Source: Symbiodinium natans (Eukaryota > Sar > Dinophyceae > Suessiales > Symbiodiniaceae). Taken from it: DNA of 64,000 bases. The stretch covers positions 1,016,001 through 1,080,000 of the forward strand of contig CAJNDS010002501.1 in NCBI GenBank assembly GCA_905221605.1, written 5' to 3'. Position numbers and translations under genes: made by a program. The notes beneath the pieces were generated by a model that did not search any database, had not been told where the DNA came from, and saw nothing but the letters and a program-made list of their open reading frames with translations. The number at the start of each line of letters is the position of its first letter. Within the stretch, counting starts at the first letter, position 1. Positions 28,228 to 36,959 of the stretch are shown here, one piece after another.

Positions 28228-28308
28228 ACCCCAAAGGCTGAGCGCTGCTTGCGTCAGGGCTTTGCAGCGGCTTGCGCAAGGACGGGATCCTGTGGGAGCA
28301 TGAAGCAG
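28228..28308 (+). CDS. internal exon, unknown protein
   Basis: TATGCAG acceptor, 27 codons in phase 0: TPKAERCLRQGFAAACARTG and SCGSMKQ, donor GTTGGC. The exon begins 17 bp after a family A element. Confidence 0.6.
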
Positions 28309-28490
28309 GTTGGCCCCTAGAGCGCTTATAGGGTTTAGGGGGAGTAGGGGGTTCGGGGTTTAGGGGGATGCTTAGGGTTTAAGGGTATTGGGGGTCTAGG
28401 GGGATTCGGTTTAGGGGTGTTGGGGTTTTGGGGGATTCGGTTACTATAGGGTTTGGGTGGATATAGGGCTTGGGGGATTGAAGAGTCTAG

Positions 28491-28560
28491 GGATTCCCTT
28501 ATTCGAGCTGTCCGTGCCGGCCGCAGGATTGCCTCGGGTGTTATGGACGGGCTCGACGAG
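28491..28560 (+). CDS. exon with GCAAGT donor, unknown protein
   Basis: The frame SLIRAVRAGRRIASGVMDGL then DE ends in phase 0 before GCAAGT, a strong GC-type 5' splice site. The interval 28320-28490 upstream is G-rich degenerate telomere-like text with no exon seen. Confidence 0.52.
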
Positions 28561-28666
28561 GCAAGTTAAGGTTAAGGTTTAGGGTTTATGGGGTTTAGGG
28601 TTTATAGGCTTCAGGGTTTATAGGGTTTGTAGGGTTTAGAGGGTTTAGGGTTTAGGGCTTTTAGAG

Positions 28667-29010
28667 TTGCATCGGGATATCTCGTTTTTGGCTGCAGGGA
28701 CAAAATATCCATCCAGAAATTTGCAATCAGCCGTACCAAGGCGGGTTCGGGCGGTTCGGGCTTTGCGTGTTGATTTGGGTTGCTCGAGGGAGCAATATCA
28801 TGGGACTTCTCGGTATGGGGGTATTTGGGTGGACATGTCCGACTTTTGGTCAGGGGTCGCCACGCAAAGGCTGTCAAGCAGCTCTTCTTGCGCGCATCGT
28901 CGGTGCTCGTCCCGAAAGGCGTGTGTTGGATTCAAAGTTGTAGCGCATGTATAGAAAGGGGCAGGCTTTGTTGTTGTGCTTCTCTATGTCGGGGTCCAAG
29001 GGTCCTATAG
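28667..29010 (+). CDS. coding-like region, frame and strand unresolved
   Basis: Two long plus frames (28667-28954 and 28780-29010) and one minus frame (EPALVRLIANFWMDILSLQP) are open. At least one exon is likely. Confidence 0.3.
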
Positions 29011-29293
29011 CTTTTGCCTGAAGACATTTCAGCTGGTCGGGTCTGGCTTTTGCGCCCGCAACGCGCCCACTGCTGTACTGTACCCAGTGACAGAGTGCGT
29101 GGGTGAACAAGACCCCGGCCCACCTTTGTACATCTTTGTAGCCTGATTTTTGTTGCCGGTCTGCGTGTTGAAGGTTTCAGGCATGGTGTTGGTACATGGA
29201 AATGTGTGCAGAGCTGCAGGTGAAGCTTGAGATTAGTTCGGGGGGGGTTCCAAGCAGCGTCGGGTCTGACAGCACGTATGCCCGAAAAAGAGA

Positions 29294-29557
29294 TTGGCCG
29301 TTCATCCCCATCCGGGCGACTGTGCTCTGCCCGCTTCTCACCTCGGGGGCTTCCCGCCAGGGTGCTCCGAACTCGTAAGATACGAGGATTGGCGATACGT
29401 GCACGTTCTTTTAGCCCAGAACTTTTCAGGTTTCCGCCGCCGCCGTGGCTTCTGGCCGCGGGCACGGGAAACGCGGGACACGGGGAGCCAGTGGGAGGAG
29501 CAGCTTGGCGTTGACCTGTTCCGTGTCTCCAGGAATAGAATACAACGGAACGAATAA
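29294..29557 (+). CDS. open coding island, unknown protein
   Basis: The frame YEDWRYVHVLLAQNFSGFRR, RRGFWPRARETRDTGSQWEE, QLGVDLFRVSRNRIQRNE ends at TAA just before the ATATA array. A long minus frame (28932-29768), mostly Arg, Pro and Ser, is more likely its shadow. Confidence 0.42.
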   Translation: MAVHPHPGDCALPASHLGGFPPGCSELVRYEDWRYVHVLLAQNFSGFRRRRGFWPRARETRDTGSQWEEQLGVDLFRVSRNRIQRNE

Positions 29558-29568
29558 ATATACATACA

Positions 29569-29735
29569 TCAATATATATAATATAATATAATATAATATA
29601 ATATAATATAATATAATATAATATAATAGAATATAATATAATATAACATAATACAATATAATATAATATAATATAATATAATATAATATAATATAATATA
29701 ATATAATATATATATATATATATATTATACACATA
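29569..29735. repeat. ATATA pentanucleotide array
   Basis: About thirty TATAA/ATATA pentamers with rare changes (TATAGAATA, TATAACATA, TACAATA). The period of 5 is clear. The minus translation ILYYI is an artefact. Confidence 0.95.
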
Positions 29736-29781
29736 TATATATATATATACATATTTATTAATATACATTAATCATTATGTG

Positions 29782-29831
29782 TATACATACATACATACAT
29801 ACATACATACATACATACATACATACATACA

Positions 29832-29861
<30 letters not shown>
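29782..29861. repeat. CATA tetranucleotide array
   Basis: About nineteen perfect CATA units. Confidence 0.95.
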
Positions 29862-29862
<1 letters not shown>

Positions 29863-29887
29863 GTGTGAACATATTCTGTGTGGCAGG

Positions 29888-30196
29888 TCAAGGTTGCCCG
29901 GCACAGTCGTAAATGGAGCCCTTGGGTAGGAGGTCTCCTCCCATCTGCCTACACCCTTGATCCCGAAGCACCATCCCAACCTCACTGGCTTGAGCTTCGA
30001 TAAGGTATCCGCAAGAGGAGCGACAGATCCTGGAGTATGCTCCTTGTCGAAACATCGGGCTGAAGGTGTGCGTGTGTGTGGGAGGGAGACCGACTACGTT
30101 TAAGGAGCAGACGGCTTTGACTTTGGTCTTCCGGAAGAGGCCCCCATGTCTGTTAAATTTGGAGTCTGCACGTGCAGATTCCACATCAGAACTCAA
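29888..30196 (-). CDS. open coding island with ATG, unknown protein
   Basis: From ATG 30196: MSSDVESARADSKFNRHGGL, FRKTKVKAVCSLNVVGLPP, then CRSSCGYLIEAQASEVGMVL and RDQGCRQMGGDLLPKGSIYD. It has 102 codons. A GT-rich tract near 30066 interrupts composition, so there may be an intron. Confidence 0.45.
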   Translation of the reverse strand: MSSDVESARADSKFNRHGGLFRKTKVKAVCSLNVVGLPPTHTHTFSPMFRQGAYSRICRSSCGYLIEAQASEVGMVLRDQGCRQMGGDLLPKGSIYDCAGQP

Positions 30197-30239
30197 CCCT
30201 TCCTAGGACTTGAATCAATCATCGAAGGCACGACATTGC

Positions 30240-30540
30240 ACTGCACCCCAAACCCTAAACCCTAAACCCCAAACCATAAAACCCTAAAGCCGAAAGCCTA
30301 AACCCAACATTTCCCTGCCAGGATCCCTGTCCTGTTGTCGTCCCTTTGAGCCATTCATTCAACCCCCAAGTTCAGAGGGTTTAATTACGGGGGTTACGGG
30401 GCTTGGGCTTTTTAGGGTTCAGGGTTTAGGGTCTACCGGGTTTAGGGTTTAAGGTTCAGGGTTTAAGGTTATAAGGCTTATAAGGTTCAGGGTTTAAGGG
30501 TTCAGGCTCTAGGTGCTATAGGGTTTTTCGGGTTTTTGGC
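30240..30540. repeat. degenerate CCCTAAA then TTTAGGG spacer
   Basis: Begins with minus-sense CCCTAAA units and ends with plus-sense TTAAGGTT and TTCAGGG variants. Polarity switches near 30350. No exon seen. Confidence 0.7.
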
Positions 30541-30734
30541 TTTACATAAGGGTTGTTGAAAGACCTGAGGATCTTTGGGTTGTCTCGCAACTCTTGGCCA
30601 TGGGCGAGGCCCAGAACAAAGAGGACACGGCTTTTCACGACCCTCCCCCCCCCCCGGCAAGGGTTGGCATCGCCAGGAAACGAAACAGTTACCAGCTTTG
30701 TGACTATCATATGCTGTATCATATGCTGTAAGCC

Positions 30735-30858
30735 AGAATCGATGGAACACCGCACAAGAGAGGTGGCCTACTATCCCGATTCAGAGGCACTTGGAGTTTT
30801 CGAATGCCGGGAAATTTCTGCAATTTGCAGTGTGACTGGAGGTCCCTTCTCGAAATAG
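30735..30858 (+). CDS. terminal exon, unknown protein
   Basis: GCTGTAAG acceptor, PESMEHRTREVAYYPDSEAL, GVFECREISAICSVTGGPFS, K and TAG. An upstream plus frame from ATG 30600 (MGEAQNKEDTAFHDPPPPPG) may be an earlier exon of the same gene. Confidence 0.5.
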
Positions 30859-30916
30859 TTGCACTACCCAAAGCACTCAGATTCTCACATGAAAAACAGG
30901 CCAGTTGAGGGCCTTC

Positions 30917-31029
30917 TACCCAGAGAGCCCAATACCCCTTAATTAAGGAATATACCTTAAATGATCAAGGGATCCTTAATATGATTTAAGCAATGTTCCT
31001 TAATTAAGGGGTATTGGGCTCTTTGGGTA
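30917..31029. mobile_element. foldback element with 34-bp inverted repeats
   Basis: Arms 30917-30950 and 30996-31029 are inverted complements with one mismatch (TACCCAGAGAGCCCAATACC versus TACCCAAAGAGCCCAATACC, continuing CCTTAATTAAGGAA). The 45-bp loop has no ORF. The outer TA at each end could be a TA target duplication, as made by Tc1/mariner-type transposases. Confidence 0.85.
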
Positions 31030-31074
31030 TAAGTTATCCTTTGTTCCCCTGTTGTTTCTTGCGGGCCTCCACAG

Positions 31075-31134
31075 GACCGAAGCCCCTGGCCATCCGACAG
31101 CGCTACGGTTTCGTCCTTTGGCCTGCGTGCAAGG
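31075..31134 (+). CDS. internal exon, unknown protein
   Basis: CCACAG acceptor; frame PKPLAIRQRYGFVLWPACK, ending AAGG before GTTTAG. Another frame (DRSPWPSDSATVSSFGLRA) is open. The donor again coincides with a telomere-like unit. Confidence 0.5.
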
Positions 31135-31179
31135 GTTTAGGGTTTAGGGGTTGGGGTTTAGGGTTCAGGTTCCCAAAGG

Positions 31180-31375
31180 GTCAGTAGACCACCAGGTCCT
31201 TAGGGTTGACCGCCAGGTCCTCATATTCTGGCAAAAAAAGGATCAAGAACTAAGCACAAAGTGCACATCAGACATAAGCCAGAAGAAGGACAGCGACAAA
31301 GATCGTAAGAGTGTTACGATGAGTGGTCGAACTAGTAGAATGTTTACCGCGTGGAACTGTCGAACGTGCCTATAG
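31180..31375 (+). CDS. open coding island, Lys/Ser-rich
   Basis: The frame WQKKDQELSTKCTSDISQKK, DSDKDRKSVTMSGRTSRMFT, AWNCRTCL ends at TAG. It overlaps the next island in another frame. Confidence 0.4.
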
Positions 31376-31533
31376 AATGTTTATGGCTCGAGGATGCTCT
31401 GGAAGCTAGTGCAGTTTTGCTCAATGAGACACGATCACGCATTGAATCCGTAGAATCGTGGGCGCCCGTTGGGGGACCCATGCTTCTGGTAGACTGCTTT
31501 ACGGTTCCTCGGGGATCAGAGTTATCATGCTGA
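31351..31533 (+). CDS. open coding island, unknown protein
   Basis: The frame ECLWLEDALEASAVLLNETR, SRIESVESWAPVGGPMLLVD, CFTVPRGSELSC ends at TGA. CCTATAG near 31376 could be its acceptor. Good composition. Confidence 0.55.
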   Translation: MELSNVPIECLWLEDALEASAVLLNETRSRIESVESWAPVGGPMLLVDCFTVPRGSELSC

Positions 31534-31539
31534 GGCAGC

Positions 31540-31763
31540 TTAGGATACTCGGGGATGTTGGGGGAGTGTGCCTCGACCGCCCAGTTGAAGATCCCAAGAA
31601 AAACCCTATAAACTCCATAAAGTCCCTATGTAAACCCCATAAAACCTTATAAACCCTACAGTAAGTGCCCTACAAACCCTAAAAGCCCTGTAACCCTCTA
31701 AACCCCCAGAAGCCCTTTAAACCTTAAAAGCCCTACGAGCCCTATAAACCCGACAACCCTATC
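31540..31763. repeat. degenerate CCCTATAAA spacer
   Basis: AACCCTATAAACTCCATAAA-type drifted units, like those at 22560. No exon seen. Confidence 0.65.
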
Positions 31764-31860
31764 TTGGTAACCCAGTGGTACCCTTTTCCCTTTTTTTGGG
31801 TTCCCTTATAAATTACCCAACCAGGGTGCCCTTATTGCAATATGGTTACTGGGGTACCAA
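31764..31860. mobile_element. short inverted-repeat element (TTGGTAACCCAGT ends)
   Basis: TTGGTAACCCAGTGGTACC at the left end and its inverted counterpart ending ACTGGGGTACCAA at the right. About 97 bp with a T-rich core and no ORF. Confidence 0.65.
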
Positions 31861-31982
31861 GCTCTCAACTACAAACCCTACAAACCCTCTAGAAACCCTA
31901 AACACCCTGTAAACCTTATAAGCCCCAAACACCCGAAACCCGAAACAAAAAAAACCCTAAACCCTAAACCCTAAAACGACCC

Positions 31983-32068
31983 AGGGATGACTTCGCCAAC
32001 GGCAAGGGTGTGGAGGTGATCTTTTCGAAGTCTGCCTGCGCGACTTTGTCGAATCCAGTCCTTATCCC
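31983..32068 (+). CDS. exon-like island, unknown protein
   Basis: GACCCAG acceptor, then DDFANGKGVEVIFSKSACAT and LSNPV. Compact alpha/beta-like reading. Confidence 0.48.
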
Positions 32069-32141
32069 CCCTCCCCCGTTAGGGTTTAGGGTTTAGGGTT
32101 TAGGGTTTAGGCTAATACCCCCCCCCCCCCCGCTTCCCAAA

Positions 32142-32351
32142 ATAATCTCGCGAGCGAGGGTGATGCGTAGGCATAAGTTAGCGCTCATCTCCAACACACC
32201 AAGCCTTGCGGAAGCTACGCCGCAAGGGCTGGGCCCTGGAGACCTTCGGAAGCCAACAGGCAAGCGAGGCTGGGGATTCGATTGCCATGGCGGCGCTTCC
32301 GTGGCCTGGCTGAAAGTTTTCCGAGGATTTTCTAGGCTTGCTCACGAGTAA
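32142..32351 (+). CDS. open coding island, unknown protein
   Basis: The frame MRRHKLALISNTPSLAEATP, QGLGPGDLRKPTGKRGWGFD, CHGGASVAWLKVFRGFSRLA, HE ends at TAA. Confidence 0.5.
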   Translation: MISRARVMRRHKLALISNTPSLAEATPQGLGPGDLRKPTGKRGWGFDCHGGASVAWLKVFRGFSRLAHE

Positions 32352-32574
32352 CATTGTCTCACAGTGAGCTTAGAACTCAAGGAACCCGGCGCCAAAAAAA
32401 CAAAAAAACTTCTTCTGCACACCCAGGCCCCTAATCTGTCCTGATCTGTCCTGATCTGTCTTGTGCGCCGACCCTTTGCTCCAAACCTTTGTGAAGAAAT
32501 AACAGGGTTTAGGGTTTATAGGGTTTAGGGTGTGGGGTTTGGGGTTTGGGGTTTTGGGGTTTGGGGTGATTGGT

Positions 32575-32670
32575 GGTGAAGGCCCTTCGAGCGCCGTGTG
32601 GTGGACTTGGTTCGGCGACTGGGCCAAGGAATGGGGACATCCCAATGCTTTCAAAGCTGAGAGGAGGGAG
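32575..32670 (+). CDS. exon-like island, Trp-rich
   Basis: The frame GEGPSSAVWWTWFGDWAKEW then GHPNAFKAERREGG. Four Trp in twelve residues is unusual but the reading is otherwise coherent. Confidence 0.42.
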
Positions 32671-32745
32671 GGGGGGGGTCCATGGCTATTTCCGGTTGAG
32701 GGTTTAGGGTTTAGGGTTTGGGAAGTTTTTAAGGGTGGTGCCGAG

Positions 32746-32848
32746 GTTCAGGCCTACAGAGTGCAGCCCCAAGGCATTGTAAAAGTCCCAAGCTCCGACC
32801 TGCGCACCTCAGAGACGCTTCGTACCCCGACTCATCCTTCTATTTCGG
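32746..32848 (+). CDS. internal exon, unknown protein
   Basis: GCCGAG acceptor, VQAYRVQPQGIVKVPSSDLR, TSETLRTPTHPSIS, ending TCGG before GTTTGAGG. Clear splice signals at both ends. Confidence 0.6.
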
Positions 32849-32905
32849 GTTTGAGGGGTTTAGGGTTTAGGGTTTAGGGTTTGGGGTTGAGGGTTCAGGG
32901 TTGAG

Positions 32906-33155
32906 GGACCTCCTCCCACACCGAAGCTTGATGAAATATGGGAGGAGAGGGGAAGAAGTGTCCTTGTTCATGGCTGCCCCTGCTGCGGATACATGTGTGG
33001 TTGTCAAAATTATGATCCCTTTTGGGGTACCCTAAAAATTAATTAGGTGCCGTATGAAAATGGGATCCAAAAAGGGACCAGACTTTTGACAACCACCTAC
33101 ATCTACACTTGCAATGCCAGCTTTGCCTTGCTGTGTCACCGTGTGCGTACTCTGC
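32906..33155 (+). CDS. coding-like island interrupted by a foldback element
   Basis: Upstream of the element the frame reads PPPTPKLDEIWEERGRSVLV then HGCPCCGYM. Downstream ICYT-like sequence continues as YTCNASFALLCHRVRTLQL. The 100-bp element at 32997 separates the two. Whether they were one exon is inference. Confidence 0.4.
32997..33096. mobile_element. foldback element with GTGGTTGTCAAAA ends
   Basis: GTGGTTGTCAAAA (32997-33009) is matched exactly by TTTTGACAACCAC (33084-33096). TACAT occurs just outside both ends (32990-32994 and 33098-33102), a candidate 5-bp target duplication. The core has GGTACCCTAAAAATTAATTA and no ORF. Confidence 0.8.
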
Positions 33156-33231
33156 AGCTCTCAAACCCTAAACCCTAAACCCTTAAACCCCAAGATGCCC
33201 TCAATCCAGCAAGAAGCAAGCGAGGCAAGTC

Positions 33232-33344
33232 GTGCCCTTAGCTGGCGATTTGGAATCCCCCCTCGTGGGCCTTGACAGCCTCCGCGCACGCTGTCGGCAC
33301 TACGTTCGTGAGGACGCAACGCATCAGTCTGGGATGTTTAGGGG
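33232..33344 (+). CDS. coding island, unknown protein
   Basis: The frame LAGDLESPLVGLDSLRARCR, HYVREDATHQSGMF reaches a TTTAGGG-like unit near 33340. Confidence 0.45.
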
Positions 33345-33392
33345 TGTTTGGGGCTTCATGGAGTTCAAGAGCCCTGAAGTCAGGAATCAACA

Positions 33393-33674
33393 ATGGCAAC
33401 AACAGCCCTTGTTACAGTTGTCACAAAATATTCGGCGCACATTTTTCAACAGTGCAGTTTAGTCACGTGTCCATCCCAAGGACATTGCCATGCAAAGCAT
33501 GCACATGACTCGGGCATGGCATGTTGCCTTGGGACAAACTTGCAGACACTTGCAGACCAAGCATCTACCGGCCCCAGGGGCTACAGGTGGGTACTCTCAT
33601 CCGGCGCTTGCTTCACTCGGGTCTCCGTTGGCTCACCCCTCCCACCCAGCAAGAACACTGAACACTTGGCATAA
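33393..33674 (+). CDS. open coding island, Cys/His-containing
   Basis: The frame ATTALVTVVTKYSAHIFQQC, then CHAKHAHDSGMACCLGTNLQ, TLADQASTGPRGYRWVLSSG ends at TAA. A second plus frame is open in the 3' half. Confidence 0.4.
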   Translation: MATTALVTVVTKYSAHIFQQCSLVTCPSQGHCHAKHAHDSGMACCLGTNLQTLADQASTGPRGYRWVLSSGACFTRVSVGSPLPPSKNTEHLA

Positions 33675-33795
33675 GCGAGACCACCCACTTCTCATGAGGC
33701 TGCCAAGCAGGGGAAGCCGGATAATGCGCTTCATTCAGAATTGATGAATAAAAAGGGGTCCGAAGTTCAAGGGTCGTCCCACACACCCACTGCCA

Positions 33796-33883
33796 GGTAC
33801 CTAAATGGGTTTACGAAAATACGGGATCCCGAATAGAGACCCATAGTAGGATTCCCTTGTAATAAGGACCCCAAGAAGGTACC
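33796..33883. repeat. GGTACC-ended short repeat, copy 1
   Basis: Bounded by GGTACCT and AGGTACC. It shares AGGATTCCCTT and GGACCCCAAGAAGG with 53125-53170, so both are copies of one short element. Confidence 0.6.
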
Positions 33884-34022
33884 CCCCCACCCTAAACCCT
33901 AAACCCCAAAACCCTAAATCCTAAACCCTAAAACCCTAAACCCTAAACCCCAAAACCCCAAAACCCTAAACCCTAAACCCTAAACCCCCAATTTCGGAAA
34001 CCTCCAAAAATAGGAATCTAAG

Positions 34023-34097
34023 CTATTCAAGGCCGGCTGGCTTGCTGGTTCCCTGCAGAGCCTCGGCAGAGCCGTGAGCAGCGAGATGGCCACCTAG
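34023..34097 (+). CDS. terminal exon, unknown protein
   Basis: ATCTAAG acceptor, exactly 25 codons: LFKAGWLAGSLQSLGRAVSS, EMAT, TAG at 34095-34097. Helical reading. Confidence 0.58.
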   Translation, partial: LFKAGWLAGSLQSLGRAVSSEMAT

Positions 34098-34334
34098 TTG
34101 CAAAAAAGGGACCCTCAAAGCACTGGGTTTAGGGTTTGGGGTTTAGGGTTTAGGGTTTATGGTTAAGGGGGTAAGATAGGGGTCGGAAAGATTACGAAGA
34201 GCATTCCCTTCTGGTCCCTATAAAGATCTACTATAGTCACCCCCAAAACTCGGTTCTAATTGTAAACGCTTGCGCCCGCCGCCTCGGCAGCCAGGCCGGC
34301 CAAGGAGGAAAGAGGGTTTCGCAAAAAAAGGAGG

Positions 34335-34440
34335 GGGTTAAAGGGGGGGGGTTGGGGGGGGGGGGGGGGGGGGGGGGAGGGGAGGGGGGAGGCGGGAGGG
34401 GGGAGGCGGGGAGGGGGGGTGGGGGGGGTGGGGGGCTGTA
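34335..34440 (+). repeat. G-rich tract
   Basis: Long G runs broken by single A, C and T over about 100 bp. Pro-rich minus ORFs across it are artefacts. Confidence 0.88.
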
Positions 34441-34455
34441 GGAGCCACCAAGCGA

Positions 34456-34680
34456 TTGGGGGGGATCCCACAGGGCGGGGGTGGGTGGCGTCACCCAATT
34501 TTGCATGGGGGGAAGGGTTGGGTGAGGCCCAATCCGGGTCTGCTTGTTCCGGTGTACTACCCTGGCCCCCAAAACAGCGAACTGCGTTGCGCGCATGAAA
34601 ACAGTAGCAAAAGTACGTATCCCGAGCAAAACTGGCCCCCTCTTTCGAGCACCCAGCCCTGGAACCTTAAACTAGCTTGA
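34456..34680 (+). CDS. coding-like island, strand ambiguous
   Basis: The plus frame ends NSELRCAHENSSKSTYPEQN, WPPLSSTQPWNLKLA and TAG. The minus frame MLGIRTFATVFMRATQFAVL also looks plausible. Confidence 0.33.
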   Translation: MGGIPQGGGGWRHPILHGGKGWVRPNPGLLVPVYYPGPQNSELRCAHENSSKSTYPEQNWPPLSSTQPWNLKLA

Positions 34681-35239
34681 GAAGCTTTACAAGCCCTACA
34701 GGGCATTTGGGTTGAGTAACTTCGGGTAAACCCTAAACTCTGGCCCTAAACCCGAAACCCTAAACCCAAAAGCCCTACAGGGCTCTTGGGTTTTGAAATT
34801 TTCGGCAAGCCCCAACCCTAAACCCTAAACCCTAAACCCTAAACCCCAAGAGCCCAAGAGACCTGGAGCTGAAGAGCTTGCGCCTGCGAAGTTAGGTCCG
34901 CCGCGCGCCCAACCTGAAAAGCTTGGTGCGGCTGGTGAAGGCCCAAGACTGGCTTAGGGTTTAGGGTTTAGGCGGTTTAGGGTTTAGGGCTAGGGTTTAG
35001 GGTTTAGGGTTTAGGGTTTAGGGTTTAGGGTTGTTTGGGGTTTGGGGCTTGCTCTGGATTTGTGTCTACTTTTTTCTAAAGGGGCCAATATACCCGCAAA
35101 GGCTCATAAGTCTGGTCACCTCCACGTCAGTACCGCAATGCGATTTCACATACAATTTTTGAACCCTAAGCCCTAACCCCTAAACCCCAAACCCTAAACC
35201 CTAAACCCTACACCCTTGCCCTGGCATTTGTCCTCACAG

Positions 35240-35313
35240 GCCGCGCCCGCTGCATCGAAAGCTGCGCCAGCCATGGCAGCGGAGCCGCCCAGAAGCAACG
35301 ACCGAGAAATTCG
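35240..35313 (+). CDS. internal exon, Ala/Pro-rich linker
   Basis: CTCACAG acceptor, AAPAASKAAPAMAAEPPRSN, DREIR, ending in phase 2 before GTTTAGG. A clean example of an exon ending at the first base of a telomere-like array. Confidence 0.62.
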
Positions 35314-35315
35314 GT

Positions 35316-35376
35316 TTAGGGTTTAGGGTTTGGGGTTTGGGGTTTAGGGTTTAGGGTTTAGGGTTTAGGGTTTAGG
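35316..35376. repeat. TTTAGGG array at intron 5' end
   Basis: Eight units with two TTTGGGG variants directly after the exon donor. Confidence 0.92.
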
Positions 35377-35393
35377 GGCTGGCTGCTGCTTAG

Positions 35394-35458
35394 CACATCT
35401 TCACCGCTCATGCCAGCGTGAGGCAAGATCTCATTGGTGACCGAAGTGCCGCACCTTG
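35394..35458 (+). CDS. exon-like island, unknown protein
   Basis: GCTTAG acceptor, HIFTAHASVRQDLIGDRSAA, PCV. It follows the array-bearing intron after 35313. Confidence 0.48.
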
Positions 35459-35460
35459 TG

Positions 35461-35556
35461 TAGGGGCTGGGTAGTTAACCTTTAACCTTTTTGGTGATAT
35501 ATAATCCTACTACAAAAGAAGGTTAACTTTGTTTGGGCAAGGGTATCCAGCACCTA
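35461..35556. mobile_element. short inverted-repeat element, family B, copy 1
   Basis: TAGGGGCTGG and CCAGCACCTA are inverted ends. Inside, GTTAACCTTTAACCTTTTTG is answered by AAGGTTAACTTTGTTTGGG. It shares this nested layout and a TATAATCC core with 42779 and 39230. Confidence 0.72.
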
Positions 35557-35817
35557 AGCTTGTGTATGGTCCTCATGGTGCACTATGGGGCTTTGTATGA
35601 GCCCTCAAGTAATTGCTCAGGGGAACTGGAGTCGATAGGGTTTTGTGAGTCCTTTTGGGCCCAGATTCCCAAGGTATGCGATTTGGTTTACGCCTGGCCA
35701 GTTTCAACCAATGCAGCTTGGTCTGAAATGAGTCGGTCCATGAAGTCTCCACACTCCCAACCGACAAGCACTCCAGGGCGAAATTGCGCCGCACAGTCAT
35801 TTCTGCTTTCCACTTGA
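35533..35817 (+). CDS. open coding island, unknown protein
   Basis: The frame SLCMVLMVHYGALYEPSSNC, SGELESIGFCESFWAQIPKV, CDLVYAWPVSTNAAWSEMSR ends at TGA. Its 5' part overlaps the family B element, so the true start is downstream. Confidence 0.45.
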   Translation: MGKGIQHLSLCMVLMVHYGALYEPSSNCSGELESIGFCESFWAQIPKVCDLVYAWPVSTNAAWSEMSRSMKSPHSQPTSTPGRNCAAQSFLLST

Positions 35818-35830
35818 TCAGTCACTTTGT

Positions 35831-36028
35831 TTGCGTGTTGCTTCGGTTTGCAAGATTAAACATGCTGTTGTGTTACTTGGGCTTTGTCGTCGTGGTACCG
35901 TGAGAGCAGTGAGCAGTTCTACTGCTAATGAACGTTTTGACATGCGATTGCTTCCGTGCGATTCATGTTCACGCGAAAGTCGCCCCAAGACCCTGCAGGA
36001 AGCCTCCTTCCAAGGGGCCACATGCTAG
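35831..36028 (+). CDS. open coding island, unknown protein
   Basis: The frame KIKHAVVLLGLCRRGTVRAV, SSSTANERFDMRLLPCDSCS, RESRPKTLQEASFQGATC ends at TAG. A minus frame is also open. Confidence 0.42.
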   Translation: MRVASVCKIKHAVVLLGLCRRGTVRAVSSSTANERFDMRLLPCDSCSRESRPKTLQEASFQGATC

Positions 36029-36150
36029 GTTGGGCCAAAATCGGAGCTGTTGTTGGGGCTCCTTGCCATATGGCCCCCACGCTATTTCGGTGCTTTAGTG
36101 ACCTGAACAAGGTGTAAGAACAACAGGGGCCCGGATCGTCAAACAGACAT

Positions 36151-36540
36151 ATGAAGGCTTCCCGACCCTCAGAGCCCCACTCGTTTTACGATCCACCACC
36201 ATGTCGCTACCATGATCTTCCTGTTTACTGTTGCCCTTTGTCCCTTCTCTGTCGGGCCCCCTGGCAGATCCATGATCGGCCCAGAGCAGTCATGGCAGTC
36301 CTCCCTCCTCTCCTCCCCTTCAGGGGTCGTTCCTTCGAGCCTCAGCTCTCCTTTCTGGTTCCAGGCCCTTTGGGCTGCGGCCCCTCCTTCCCGTCCTCCC
36401 CGTTGGGGTCGTTCCTTCTAGGAGTGACGCTGCCCTCAGAAGTAGGAGATGGCCTTGCCTGCGCGTCCAGACATGACCGCGCGTCCATCATTCTTTCCTT
36501 TAGCAGCATTCCCTTCTGGCGTTTTCAACCTAGGTCTATA
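36151..36540 (+). CDS. coding-like region, frame unresolved
   Basis: Two plus frames are open. One reads PLGCGPSFPSSPLGSFLLGV then LPSEVGDGLACASRHDRASI. It enters family A copy 5 at the 3' end. Confidence 0.35.
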
Positions 36541-36550
36541 AACCCGAAGC

Positions 36551-36650
36551 TTGGGATGTTCCCCCCTTATACTGACAGTCCCGGGATTCTAATCGGGGAG
36601 GTACGATCATCCCCACTAAGGACTGTTAGTAGAAGGGGGGAACATCCCAA
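36551..36650. mobile_element. short inverted-repeat element, family A, copy 5
   Basis: The best preserved copy: CTTGGGATGTTCCCCCCTTA left, GAAGGGGGGAACATCCCAA right, with GACAGTCC and GGACTGTTAGT as a second inverted pair inside. Confidence 0.85.
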
Positions 36651-36668
36651 CCCTAAACCCTAAACCCT

Positions 36669-36705
36669 AGAATCCCTACTAAGGCCTGTTTGGCACATCC
36701 CAACC
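36669..36705. mobile_element. right-end fragment of family A
   Basis: GAATCCCTACTAAGGCCTG then CACATCCCAACCC, an internally deleted right half lying 20 bp after copy 5. Confidence 0.6.
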
Positions 36706-36729
36706 CTAAGACCTCAACCCCAAGCCTTT

Positions 36730-36914
36730 CTAGGAGTCCGTGGCTCACCCGCGCAGAGCAGCCGGTGGAAGTCCCCGCAATGCGCCGGGCGGTGGAGGCT
36801 GGGGGTAGGGCTAAACGGTCGTCGGACGTGTTAAGTTTTAGTAGGGGGATCAGGTGCTCTTGTATCTCCCTGGGTAGCCCGGTAAGGGGTCATATAAACA
36901 AGTATACATTGTAA
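36730..36914 (+). CDS. coding island, unknown protein
   Basis: The frame LTRAEQPVEVPAMRRAVEAG, GRAKRSSDVLSFSRGIRCS. Good composition up to about 36850, then a stop near 36914. Confidence 0.42.
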
Positions 36915-36959
36915 TTATATGTATATACTTCCATGCAGTTCACTTCCCTTAACAAAAAC

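Noticed and set aside
28932..29768. 278-codon minus ORF
   Set aside because: Its start lies in the ATATA array and the rest is Arg/Pro/Ser-rich in the way expected of an antisense shadow; the plus reading is more balanced.
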